Of a stretch of DNA of 30,922 nt, positions 16,978-25,020 are shown piece by piece. Position 1 is the first letter of the stretch. Each line of letters begins with the position of its first letter. The position numbers were made by a program, and so were the translations under genes. The DNA comes from JAAZMA01 sp036720245 (lineage in GTDB: Bacteria > Bacillota > Clostridia > Tissierellales > Tepidimicrobiaceae), in assembly GCA_036720245.1 (NCBI GenBank), contig DAIMNI010000021.1:1-30922 (forward strand), read 5' to 3'. The notes beneath the pieces were generated by a model. The model was not told the origin of the DNA and ran no database searches. It worked only from the letters and a program-made list of their open reading frames with translations.

Positions 16978-16995
16978 AAGAAAAGGGGGGTAGGA

Positions 16996-17196
16996 ATGAT
17001 TAAAGTACAAAGGTTAAACGGCAAAGAATTTGTTATAAATAGCGAGTTAATACTCTTTGTAGAAGCAACTCCCGACACAGTAATAACCTTCACCACTGGT
17101 CAAAAAGTTGTGGTAAAGGAAACAGTAGATGAAATAATAGATAGAATTTTAGATTTTAAATCAAAATCTATTTTATATAAAAGTAATAATGAATGA
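16996..17196 (+). CDS. flbD: Flagellar protein FlbD
   Basis: This is a 66-residue member of the small FlbD family found between flgE and motA or fliL in Firmicutes and spirochaetes. Residues 1-50 (MIKVQRLNGKEFVINSELI, then VEATPDTVITFTTGQKVVVK) fit the family throughout. It is unrelated to the Caulobacter regulator with the same name. Its function is not known; a structural or regulatory role in the motor is assumed from position. A long GGGGGGTAGG site precedes the ATG. Confidence 0.9.
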   Translation: MIKVQRLNGKEFVINSELILFVEATPDTVITFTTGQKVVVKETVDEIIDRILDFKSKSILYKSNNE

Positions 17197-17211
17197 AATG
17201 AGGTGTAGTAA

Positions 17212-18000
17212 TTGGACATATCATCAATAATTGGTCTCCTTTTAGGAATTGCATTTATTATAGGAGGAATAAGAACCACAGGTGAATTAGGTACATTTTG
17301 GGATGTGTCTTCCATCATTATAGTATTAGGAGGAACCATAGCGTCTACTTTAGCTAGTTTTCCCATGAAAAACTTTTTAAATACTGGTAAGGTGATTAAA
17401 AAAGCTTTCTTCTATAAAGATACTTCCCCCGATGAAGTAATAGGCGAAATTATAGAACTAGCTAATATTGCAAGAAAGGAAGGATTGCTTTCTTTGGAAG
17501 AGTATGCAGAAAATCTAGATGATGAATTTTTGAAAAAAGGTATAATGTTAATAGTAGATGGAACAGACCCCGATTTAGTTAGAAATATTCTTGAAACTGA
17601 ACTAGTATTTTTAGAGGAAAGACATCTAGATGGACAAAGCATTTTTCAAACTATGGGTACATATGCACCTGCTTTTGGTATGATTGGAACATTAATTGGA
17701 TTAATCAATATGCTTAAATTTTTAGATGATGCAAGTGCTATAGGGCCAAATATGTCTGTAGCTTTAGTAACTACATTTTATGGTTCTGTATTAGCTAATG
17801 TTGTCTTCTTACCTATGGCCAAAAAATTAAAAGTTAGATCTGATAGTGAAATACTAGTAAAGGAATTAATGATAGAAGGTTTATTATCCATACAGGCAGG
17901 AGAAAACCCAAGAATTATTGAAGAAAAACTAAAGACTTTTATACCACCTAATATGAGGAAAAACTATAAAAAACAATTGGAGAGAGAGGTAATAGAATGA
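17212..18000 (+). CDS. motA: Flagellar stator protein MotA
   Basis: MotA surrounds a MotB dimer in the ion-driven stator. The 262-residue product has four transmembrane helices (about 4-20, 31-50, 150-170, 181-200) and a large cytoplasmic loop between the second and third. The GTYAPAFGMIGTLIGLINML and GPNMSVALVTTFYGSVLANV stretches hold the conserved residues of the last two helices, including the Pro after GMIG-type packing and the FLP in helix 4. The start is TTG at 17212 after GAGGTG; the next Met in frame is at about residue 52, inside the membrane domain. It overlaps motB by four bases (ATGA). Proton versus sodium use cannot be decided from sequence alone. Confidence 0.95.
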   Translation: MDISSIIGLLLGIAFIIGGIRTTGELGTFWDVSSIIIVLGGTIASTLASFPMKNFLNTGKVIKKAFFYKDTSPDEVIGEIIELANIARKEGLLSLEEYAENLDDEFLKKGIMLIVDGTDPDLVRNILETELVFLEERHLDGQSIFQTMGTYAPAFGMIGTLIGLINMLKFLDDASAIGPNMSVALVTTFYGSVLANVVFLPMAKKLKVRSDSEILVKELMIEGLLSIQAGENPRIIEEKLKTFIPPNMRKNYKKQLEREVIE

Positions 18001-18716
18001 GTAGGAAAAGGAGAAGACAAGAGGAAAATAATGCTGGTGAGTGGCTAACTACCTACAGTGATATGGTAACTTTGTTATTAACCTTCTTTGTACTAATGTT
18101 TTCTTTTTCCGAAATAGATGCACAGAAATTTAGGAGTATAATGAGTAGCTTTCAGGGTGGAACTGGAGTATTAGAAGGGGGTACAAGCTTGGAATTTACC
18201 GAGGAAATACCGCCTTTTGATGAAGAATTAGAAGAGGATCTAGAAAAACTTAAAGGAATTTTAGAAGAATATGCAGATAGCATTGGTTTAGGATCAGAAA
18301 TCATTCTTTCAGTGGAAGAAAGAGGGCTTGTGATTAGATTTATGGACAATGTATTATTTGATTCAGGTAAGGCTGATTTAAAACCAGAATCTATGAAAAT
18401 TTTAAGTTCTCTAGCAGAAATATTAAATAGGGAAGAATTTAAAGAAAGATTAATCAAAATTGAAGGCCATACAGATACTGATCCTATAAGATATTCTAAA
18501 AATTTCCCCACCAACTGGGAACTATCAGCTACTAGGGCAACAAATGTATTAAGATATTTAGTAGAAAGGGAAAATATTGATGGCAGCAGAGTTTCTTCAT
18601 CAGGATATAGTTTTTATAGACCTATAGCTCCAAATGATACTAGTGAAAATAAACAAAAAAACAGAAGAGTAGATATAGTCATATTAAGGTCTTCCTATGA
18701 GGAAATCGAACCATAG
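17997..18716 (+). CDS. motB: Flagellar stator protein MotB
   Basis: MotB forms the plug and peptidoglycan anchor of the stator. The 239-residue protein has a basic N-terminus and one transmembrane helix with the ion-binding Asp22 (WLTTYSDMVTLLLTFF). A linker follows, then an OmpA-like domain (about 110-235) with LFDSGKADLKPESMKIL, the IEGHTDTDPIR loop and NRRVDIVIL, which binds the cell wall. Coupling through the ATGA overlap with motA implies translational coupling, fitting the fixed stoichiometry of the complex. Confidence 0.96.
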   Translation: MSRKRRRQEENNAGEWLTTYSDMVTLLLTFFVLMFSFSEIDAQKFRSIMSSFQGGTGVLEGGTSLEFTEEIPPFDEELEEDLEKLKGILEEYADSIGLGSEIILSVEERGLVIRFMDNVLFDSGKADLKPESMKILSSLAEILNREEFKERLIKIEGHTDTDPIRYSKNFPTNWELSATRATNVLRYLVERENIDGSRVSSSGYSFYRPIAPNDTSENKQKNRRVDIVILRSSYEEIEP

Positions 18717-18737
18717 TTAAAGGAGTGAAATAATAAT

Positions 18738-19163
18738 ATGGACAATAAAAATACACCATTAGTAATACTTTTAATTCTAATTATCCTATTGGCTGTAGTG
18801 GGCATCATTCTAGGAGTAATGTTTTATAAAAATAAGGGTGTAGATAATGGTGCAAAAAAACAAATGGAAACATTTAATTTAACTTTGGATGATATGTATT
18901 CTAATATAAAGGATAGTAAAAAAATAGTAAAATTAAAGGTAACTGTATCTATCAATAATGAAAGCACCTATGATACATTAAGCGAAAAACAATTTTTAAT
19001 TAGAGATGATATTAATAAAATTATACGTAATAAAACAGAGGAGGAGCTTCAAGGAGAGGAAGGGCAAACTAAATTACAAAATGAAATAAAGGGTAGTTTA
19101 ATTGAATTATTTAATGATGAAACTATTACAAATGTATATTTTGACGATTTCATTATACAGTAG
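18738..19163 (+). CDS. fliL: Flagellar basal-body-associated protein FliL
   Basis: FliL is a single-pass membrane protein that rings the stator and affects torque. The 141-residue product has one N-terminal transmembrane helix (about 6-30). A stomatin-like extracytoplasmic domain follows, with the pattern IVKLKVTVSINNESTYDTL, IRDDINKIIRNKTEEEL and the closing TNVYFDDFIIQ. AAAGGAGTG precedes the ATG. The motB-fliL-fliM order supports the call. Confidence 0.92.
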   Translation: MDNKNTPLVILLILIILLAVVGIILGVMFYKNKGVDNGAKKQMETFNLTLDDMYSNIKDSKKIVKLKVTVSINNESTYDTLSEKQFLIRDDINKIIRNKTEEELQGEEGQTKLQNEIKGSLIELFNDETITNVYFDDFIIQ

Positions 19164-19175
19164 GGAGGGAAGTAA

Positions 19176-20168
19176 TTGGCTGAAATATTATCACAAAACG
19201 AAATAGATGCCCTACTAAATGCTTTAACTTCAGGGGAGGTAGATGTTCAGGAAATACGTGATATAGATAATACTGAAAGGGTTAGAAAATATGATTTTAG
19301 AAATCCCCAAAAAATAGCTAAGGATCAGTTAAGGACTTTAGAAATAATCCATGAAAACTTTGGTAGATTATTTCAAACCTTTTTATCGGCGTATTTAAGA
19401 GCACCAGTAAAGACCAATATACTTACTGTAGATCAATTTGCCTATAGTGAATTTAGCAATGCCATTTCAAACCCTGCTTTTTTAAGCATAATAGATTTTA
19501 AACCTTTAAATGGGCAGGTACTAATAGATATATCGACCAATGTAGTTTATTCTATAATAGATAGACTATTAGGTGGGGATGGTACTCAAAAGCAAGATAT
19601 TAGGCCTTTTTCAGAAATTGAATTATCTCTGTTGGAAAATATGATGAATAGGGTAATGCCCATTATTCAGGAAGCTTGGGGAAATGTCATTCAATTAAAA
19701 CCAAGTTTAGATAAAATTGAAGTAAATCCTCAATTTGCCCAAATAGTGCCACCTAATGAAACTATAGCATTGATTACTATGAATATTGGAATTGGTTCTA
19801 CTGAAGGAATGTTAAATGTTTGCATACCCCATTTAGTCATTGAACCTATATTAGATAGGCTAAGTACAAAATATTGGTTCTCCACAGCAGAAAGAGATTT
19901 ATCTGATAGAGAGGTTTTGGCTATTAGAGAAAGAATATTGAATACTTCAGTACCTGTAAGAGCTGAGCTAGGTTCTACCACACTAAAAGTAAAGGATGTT
20001 TTAAACTTACAAAATGGAGATGTAATCAAACTAGATACATTTACTGGAGAACCAGCAAAAATAAGAATTGGTTCACAAGTAAAATTTGTTGGGGATATAG
20101 GGGTATCCAAAAATAAAATGGCAATTAAGATAGCAAATGTTGTAAGGGATGGTGATATAATTGACTAA
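19176..20168 (+). CDS. fliM: Flagellar motor switch protein FliM
   Basis: FliM is the main C-ring protein that receives CheY-P and reverses the motor. The 330-residue product starts with the CheY-P binding peptide LSQNEIDALL. The CheC-like middle domain follows (about 45-230, with LRAPVKTNILTVDQFAYSEF and a GGDGTQKQDIRPFSEIELSL stretch). The C-terminal SpoA domain (about 255-325) interlocks with FliY. The start is TTG at 19176 behind GGGAGG; no ATG is available near it. It overlaps fliY by eight bases. Confidence 0.96.
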   Translation: MAEILSQNEIDALLNALTSGEVDVQEIRDIDNTERVRKYDFRNPQKIAKDQLRTLEIIHENFGRLFQTFLSAYLRAPVKTNILTVDQFAYSEFSNAISNPAFLSIIDFKPLNGQVLIDISTNVVYSIIDRLLGGDGTQKQDIRPFSEIELSLLENMMNRVMPIIQEAWGNVIQLKPSLDKIEVNPQFAQIVPPNETIALITMNIGIGSTEGMLNVCIPHLVIEPILDRLSTKYWFSTAERDLSDREVLAIRERILNTSVPVRAELGSTTLKVKDVLNLQNGDVIKLDTFTGEPAKIRIGSQVKFVGDIGVSKNKMAIKIANVVRDGDIID

Positions 20169-21216
20169 AGATTTACTTTCGCAAAGCGAAATAGATTCTT
20201 TGCTTGGAGGAATAGATAAGGAGTCTGCTAATGGTTTGGATGAAAATATAATAACTAATATTGAAAAAGATGCTATTGGGGAAATTGGCAATATTAGTAT
20301 GGGTACTGCTGCAACAACCTTATCTACTTTGTTAAATAAGAAAGTTTTAATAACAACACCAAGAGTTGAAGTAACCAATACTACAAAGCTTTCATATGAA
20401 TATCCTATACCTTTTGTAGCTATAGAGGTTATCTATAAAGAAGGCTTGAAAGGCTCTAATATACTAATGGTAAATACAGATGATGTAAAAATTATTACAG
20501 ATACTATGATGGGGGAAGAAATAAATACTGAAAGGGAATTAACAGAATTAGATTTAAGTGCAATATCGGAAGTAATGAATCAGATGATGGGTTCTGCTGC
20601 CACATCCCTTTCAGAAATTTTAATGAGAAAAATAGATATTGAGCCGCCAAAATCCTATGAAATTACTGTAACAGAAGGAAGCGAAACTTTGGATGTACTA
20701 AAAAATGATGGCCCTATTATAAAAGTTTCTTTTAAAATGATAGTCGAGGGTTTAATCGATAGTGAAATAATGCAATTATTACCCCTAAATTTTGGCCAAA
20801 ATATGGTTAAAGAGATTCTTGGGGAAAATGATAAAACAGAAACCATAGAATCCTCACAAAATACCTATATGGGAAAACCTACTAAAGAGAGAAAAAAGAA
20901 AGAAATTATGGAAAAAGAACCTGTAATTATAAGAAAACCTGAATTTGAAGCCTTTGACACTGTTGAAAATATTAGCTATAATGAATCTATTGATTTAGTC
21001 GGAGATATACCAGTTGAAATAACAGTTGAATTAGGCAGAACTACTAAAAAAATTGGAGAAATATTAGAGTATGGGCCAGGAACTGTATTAGAATTAGACA
21101 AATTAGTTGGTGAACCCCTAAATTTATATGCTAATGGAAAATATATAGCTAAAGGGGAAGTAGTTGTAATTGATGATAATTTTGGGGTAAGAATAACGGA
21201 TATAGATAATGATTAG
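20161..21216 (+). CDS. fliY: Motor switch phosphatase FliY (long FliN)
   Basis: FliY replaces FliN in many Firmicutes: it joins the C ring and also dephosphorylates CheY-P. The 351-residue protein has its own CheY-P binding peptide (LLSQSEIDSLLGG, residues 5-17). Two CheC-type phosphatase motifs are intact: Glu41/Asn44 in DAIGEIGNISMG and Glu137/Asn140 in LSAISEVMNQMMG. A charged linker follows (about 215-270), then the FliN-like SpoA domain (about 275-348; PVEITVELGRTTKKIGEIL). The start is TTG at 20161, within the end of fliM. Confidence 0.95.
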   Translation: MTKDLLSQSEIDSLLGGIDKESANGLDENIITNIEKDAIGEIGNISMGTAATTLSTLLNKKVLITTPRVEVTNTTKLSYEYPIPFVAIEVIYKEGLKGSNILMVNTDDVKIITDTMMGEEINTERELTELDLSAISEVMNQMMGSAATSLSEILMRKIDIEPPKSYEITVTEGSETLDVLKNDGPIIKVSFKMIVEGLIDSEIMQLLPLNFGQNMVKEILGENDKTETIESSQNTYMGKPTKERKKKEIMEKEPVIIRKPEFEAFDTVENISYNESIDLVGDIPVEITVELGRTTKKIGEILEYGPGTVLELDKLVGEPLNLYANGKYIAKGEVVVIDDNFGVRITDIDND

Positions 21217-21228
21217 GGAGGTATTTAT

Positions 21229-21591
21229 ATGGCAAAAGGGATATTAATTGTTGATGATGCTTCATTTATGCGAATGATGATAAAGGATATATTGACAAAG
21301 AATGGTTTTGAGGTTATTGGAGAAGCTGAAAACGGAATAAAAGCTGTAGATAAATATAAAGAATTAGAGCCAGAATTAGTTATTATGGATATAACTATGC
21401 CTGAAATGGATGGAATTCAAGCTGTTAAAGAAATTAAAAATGTAAATCCAGATGCCAAAATAGTAATGTGTTCTGCAATGGGGCAACAATCCATGGTAAT
21501 TGAGGCCATACAAGCAGGGGCTAAGGATTTTATAGTAAAGCCATTTCAAGCTGATAGGGTAATAGAAGCTGTAAAAAAAGTGTTAAGCTAA
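21229..21591 (+). CDS. cheY: Chemotaxis response regulator CheY
   Basis: CheY-P carries the signal from CheA to the motor switch. The 120-residue single receiver domain has all key residues: Asp9 and Asp10 for magnesium, phospho-acceptor Asp54, Ser82 and Lys104. It lies between fliY and fliO as in Bacillus, next to both of its motor targets. GGGAGG precedes the ATG. Its nearness to fliY, its phosphatase, fits a short local signalling loop. Confidence 0.96.
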   Translation: MAKGILIVDDASFMRMMIKDILTKNGFEVIGEAENGIKAVDKYKELEPELVIMDITMPEMDGIQAVKEIKNVNPDAKIVMCSAMGQQSMVIEAIQAGAKDFIVKPFQADRVIEAVKKVLS

Positions 21592-21592
21592 A

Positions 21593-22099
21593 ATGAATCT
21601 AGATAAAAGAATTTTTTACTTAAGTTTTATAATGATTTTAATATATAGCCCTATATCCTATGCTGTAGGAGAATCAAATTCTAATATGGGAACGCTGATT
21701 TTAAAATTCTTTTTTTATATATTTATTATTTTTGGAGTCATTATAATTACCATATATGGGACTAAATTTATTGCAAAAAATTCTAAAAGATTTATTAATA
21801 GCCAATATATCAAGGTATTAGATAGAATTAGTTTAGATACTAATACTAAAATAACCATAGTAGAAATAAATAATTATATTTATATATTGGCAATTTCCAA
21901 CAATAGTATTGAGACTGTGGATAAAATTCCAAAAGAAAATTTTGAATTAGAAAAGAATTTAAAATTTGAAAATCAATTAGAATGGCATAAAAGTAAATAT
22001 ATCTATAAAGATTCCTCTAAGTTTAAAACTAAAGTGGGAAAGTTTCGTAATAAATTAGGTGAATTTTTTAATAAGGAAGACGAAAATGATGAAAGTTAA
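21593..22099 (+). CDS. fliO: Flagellar export protein FliO (FliZ-like)
   Basis: FliO helps the FliP pore assemble. The 168-residue product begins with a probable signal sequence (1-24, ending ISYA). It then has a transmembrane helix (about 34-58) and a cytoplasmic domain with the family's FINSQYIKVLDRISLDTNTK and ITIVEINNYIYILAISNN segments. The rest is basic and variable. The ATG lies one base after the cheY stop and has no clear ribosome site, so translation is probably coupled to cheY. The 3' end overlaps fliP by 14 bases. Confidence 0.88.
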   Translation: MNLDKRIFYLSFIMILIYSPISYAVGESNSNMGTLILKFFFYIFIIFGVIIITIYGTKFIAKNSKRFINSQYIKVLDRISLDTNTKITIVEINNYIYILAISNNSIETVDKIPKENFELEKNLKFENQLEWHKSKYIYKDSSKFKTKVGKFRNKLGEFFNKEDENDES

Positions 22100-22847
22100 G
22101 AGAAAAATATTATTAATAGTACTTTTTATACTCATGTTCACAACAGGGGTCTCTTATGCTGAACCGCAATTATCTTTGCTTGGGAAGGATGTAGTTTTAG
22201 AAGACAATAAAGATCCACAAAACTACGTTTTCTCATTGCAAGTTTTATTTATTCTAACAATATTAACACTAGCACCATCTATTTTAATAATGATGTCTAG
22301 TTTTACTAGAATAATAATAGTGCTTTCTTTTATTAGAAATGCATTAGGGCTTCAGCAAACACCTCCTAATCAGGTTATTATTGGACTAGCATTGTTTTTA
22401 ACATTTTTTATAATGGCACCTATAGGAGCGGAGATCAATAATGAAGCTATTCAGCCTTTTTTAAAGGAAGAAATTAATCAAGATTTAGCTTTAGAACGTG
22501 CAATGAAACCAGTGCGTGAATTTATGTTTAAGCAAACTAGAGATAAAGATTTAAGCCTTTTTTTAAAGATGGAAAATCTTGATGAGGTTAAAAATTTAGA
22601 TGAAATACCTAGTCATGTTTTAATTCCAGCATTTATAATTAGTGAATTAAAAACTGCTTTTCAAATTGGATTTGTAATTTATATACCATTTTTAGTAATA
22701 GATATGGTGGTAGCAAGTACATTAATGTCCATGGGAATGATGATGTTACCTCCTGTAATTATATCTTTGCCATTTAAAATTTTGTTATTTATATTAGTTG
22801 ATGGATGGAACTTAATAGTAAAGTCCCTTTTAGTAGGTTTTAAATAG
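22086..22847 (+). CDS. fliP: Flagellar export gate protein FliP
   Basis: FliP pentamers form the core of the FliPQR export pore. The product has a cleavable signal peptide (about 1-25, ending GVSYA) and then the family's membrane core: TRIIIVLSFIRNALGLQQTP, PPNQVIIGLALFLTFFIMAP, then FIISELKTAFQIGFVIYIPF and the C-terminal SLPFKILLFILVDGWNLIVK. The start is one of two adjacent ATGs (22086, 22089), eight bases after AAGGA. A GTG at 22059 would add a hydrophilic stretch before the signal peptide and is unlikely. Confidence 0.95.
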   Translation: MMKVKRKILLIVLFILMFTTGVSYAEPQLSLLGKDVVLEDNKDPQNYVFSLQVLFILTILTLAPSILIMMSSFTRIIIVLSFIRNALGLQQTPPNQVIIGLALFLTFFIMAPIGAEINNEAIQPFLKEEINQDLALERAMKPVREFMFKQTRDKDLSLFLKMENLDEVKNLDEIPSHVLIPAFIISELKTAFQIGFVIYIPFLVIDMVVASTLMSMGMMMLPPVIISLPFKILLFILVDGWNLIVKSLLVGFK

Positions 22848-22857
22848 GGGTGATTAA

Positions 22858-23127
22858 ATGAATCAAGGGGATGTTTTAAAATTAGCACAGGATGCAATAA
22901 GAACTGTACTATTAGTGTCGGCACCAATGCTAGGGATTTCATTAATAGTAGGTTTAATAGTGAGTATAATTCAAGCAGTTACCCAAATACAGGAGGCTAC
23001 ATTGGCCTTCGTTCCTAAAATAGTGGCAGTTTTATTATCTTTAGTTATATTTGGACCTTGGATTTTAAAAGTAATGACACAATTTACTTTTGATTTACTT
23101 AATAATATTAATTTATATATACAATAA
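22858..23127 (+). CDS. fliQ: Flagellar export gate protein FliQ
   Basis: FliQ wraps around the FliP/FliR pore. The 89-residue protein has two hydrophobic helical hairpin segments (about 16-40 and 50-75) and the family pattern VSAPMLGISLIVGLIVSIIQ followed by AVTQIQEATLAFVPKI. GGGGTG precedes the ATG. It sits ten bases after fliP and 12 before fliR. Confidence 0.95.
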   Translation: MNQGDVLKLAQDAIRTVLLVSAPMLGISLIVGLIVSIIQAVTQIQEATLAFVPKIVAVLLSLVIFGPWILKVMTQFTFDLLNNINLYIQ

Positions 23128-23139
23128 AAGGTGTTTAAT

Positions 23140-23919
23140 ATGGGAGAAACTTTTCAATTATTATTTGATCAATATGAAATTTTTTTATTAGTATTTGTCA
23201 GGGTTTCGGGGATCTTTTTAATTTCACCATTTTTTAGTGCCCAAAACATACCTAATACTATTAAAATAGGGTTTTCGTTTATATTATCTATATTAATATC
23301 TTTATCTGCTGATATTAGCTATGCCCCAGAGGAATTTGCATTTGTAGCTACAATTGCAAAAGAATTAATTGTAGGCTTAATAATTGGTTTTATTGCCTAT
23401 ATGTTTTTCACCGTATTTTATATAATGGGGCAGTTGATTGATATGGAAATTGGATTTGGAATGGTAAATGTGATGGATCCTCAACATAAAGTACAAGTAC
23501 CACTAATGGGAAATTTTTATTATATATTAGCCTTTTTAATCTTGTTTTCTATGAATGGGCATCATATTATAATAAATGCTATTGTAGATAGTTATAAATT
23601 TATTCCCATTGGAAAGTTTACCTTTAGGGAGGATACAGCCTTTTCCTTAATAGATATTTTATCTAAAACCTTTGCTACGGGTTTTAAATTAGCTATGCCA
23701 ATTATAGCAATTGTTTTTTTAATAGATTTGTTATTGGGAATATTGGCTAGAACAATTCCTCAAATGAATGTGTTTGTAGTGGGGATACCTTTAAAAATAC
23801 TAGTAGGATTATTAATTGTTTCTATTTCTATGCCAATTTTTTATTCTATTTCTACGGGGATTTTTAATGAAACGGTTGATGAAATATACTATTTTCTAAA
23901 ATCCTTTGTTAAAGGATGA
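23140..23919 (+). CDS. fliR: Flagellar export gate protein FliR
   Basis: FliR completes the FliPQR pore in one copy and contacts FlhB. The 259-residue protein is hydrophobic with about six membrane segments. It shows the family's FVRVSGIFLISPFFSAQNIP, LIVGLIIGFIAYMFF and RTIPQMNVFVVGIPLKILVG. The start is ATG 23140, six bases after AAAAGGTG; the GTG at 23131 is part of that ribosome site. The stop lies four bases before flhB. Confidence 0.95.
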   Translation: MGETFQLLFDQYEIFLLVFVRVSGIFLISPFFSAQNIPNTIKIGFSFILSILISLSADISYAPEEFAFVATIAKELIVGLIIGFIAYMFFTVFYIMGQLIDMEIGFGMVNVMDPQHKVQVPLMGNFYYILAFLILFSMNGHHIIINAIVDSYKFIPIGKFTFREDTAFSLIDILSKTFATGFKLAMPIIAIVFLIDLLLGILARTIPQMNVFVVGIPLKILVGLLIVSISMPIFYSISTGIFNETVDEIYYFLKSFVKG

Positions 23920-23923
23920 TATT

Positions 23924-25009
23924 ATGGATTTTAAAATAAACTTACAATTATTTGCAGATGCTGAAAAAACTGAAGAAGCTACTCCTAAAAAGAGAAAGGA
24001 TGCTAGGGAGGAAGGTCAGGTTTTACAAAGTAGGGAAATAACATCTGTATTTATGTTATTATCTAGTTTTCTACTTTTGAAATTTTACGGAGAACATTTT
24101 ATAAACTCTTTAATGAAGTATATGACAAATTTATTTAGTAATATTGAAAATATAGATATTTACTTTTATGAGAATAATTTGATGCTGGAATTTACTAAAA
24201 CCATAGCAGTTTTTATAGGATTAATAGCTCCTATGCTTTTAGTTGCATTTTTTTCTGCACTTATAATAAATTACCTTCAAGTGGGATTTTTATTTACTAC
24301 AAAACCTTTAAAACTTAAACTAAATAGAATAAATCCCATTGAAGGGTTTAAAAGGCTTTTTTCTAAAAGGGCCTTAATGGAATTATTAAAATCAAATTTA
24401 AAAATTATATTAATAGGCTATACCGCTTATTCTTTTATCAAAAAAAATATGTTAAAGATTATGGAATTGCCTAGACTTGAAACTACTATTATGCTTAAAA
24501 ATTTTGCAAGTATTGCTTTTAGTTTTGTTATTAACATTATTGTAGTATTGGTGGTTCTTGCTGTTATGGATTATTTTTTCCAATGGAGAGAATATGAAAA
24601 GAACTTAAAAATGACCAAACATGAAGTTAAAGAAGAGTATAAACAAACTGAGGGGGATCCATTAGTAAAATCTAAAATTCGAGAGAAACAAAGAAGAATT
24701 GCTATGTCTAGAATGATTCAAGAAGTGCCAAGGGCAGATGTTATTATTACAAACCCTACCCATATAGCTGTAGCAATTAAATATGATAAGGATTCTTATG
24801 TGGCACCCTATATATTAGCTAAAGGTGTGGATATAATAGCGGAAAATATCAAGAATGTAGGAAAAGAAAATTCTGTACCTATAGTTGAAAACAAACCTTT
24901 GGCTAGGGCATTATATGATACTGTTGATATAGGCGATATAATACCGGAAGAATTATATGAAGCTGTTGCAGAAGTTTTGGCTTATGTATACAGTTTAAAA
25001 GATAATTAA
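23924..25009 (+). CDS. flhB: Flagellar export switch protein FlhB
   Basis: FlhB controls the change from hook-type to filament-type export after self-cleavage. The 361-residue protein has the N-terminal EKTEEATPKKRKDAREEGQV motif, four transmembrane segments (about 30-210), and a cytoplasmic domain with the self-cleavage site NPTH at 277-280 (VIITNPTHIAVAIKYD). The tail ends soon after PIVENKPLARALYDTVDIGD. The start is ATG 23924, behind AAAGGA. A TTG at 23906 lies inside fliR and is unlikely. All residues needed for cleavage are present. Confidence 0.96.
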   Translation: MDFKINLQLFADAEKTEEATPKKRKDAREEGQVLQSREITSVFMLLSSFLLLKFYGEHFINSLMKYMTNLFSNIENIDIYFYENNLMLEFTKTIAVFIGLIAPMLLVAFFSALIINYLQVGFLFTTKPLKLKLNRINPIEGFKRLFSKRALMELLKSNLKIILIGYTAYSFIKKNMLKIMELPRLETTIMLKNFASIAFSFVINIIVVLVVLAVMDYFFQWREYEKNLKMTKHEVKEEYKQTEGDPLVKSKIREKQRRIAMSRMIQEVPRADVIITNPTHIAVAIKYDKDSYVAPYILAKGVDIIAENIKNVGKENSVPIVENKPLARALYDTVDIGDIIPEELYEAVAEVLAYVYSLKDN

Positions 25010-25020
25010 TAGGAGGAAAA

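Noticed and set aside
16951..16995. Hairpin before flbD as an operon-ending terminator
   Set aside because: No run of T follows the stem, and the flbD ribosome site follows directly. The downstream genes belong to the same functional operon and have no visible promoter.
19730..20110. 126-codon open frame on the minus strand
   Set aside because: It lies wholly within fliM in antisense, has no recognisable family and no supported ribosome site. Other minus-strand frames (such as 18152-18514) are the same kind of shadow.
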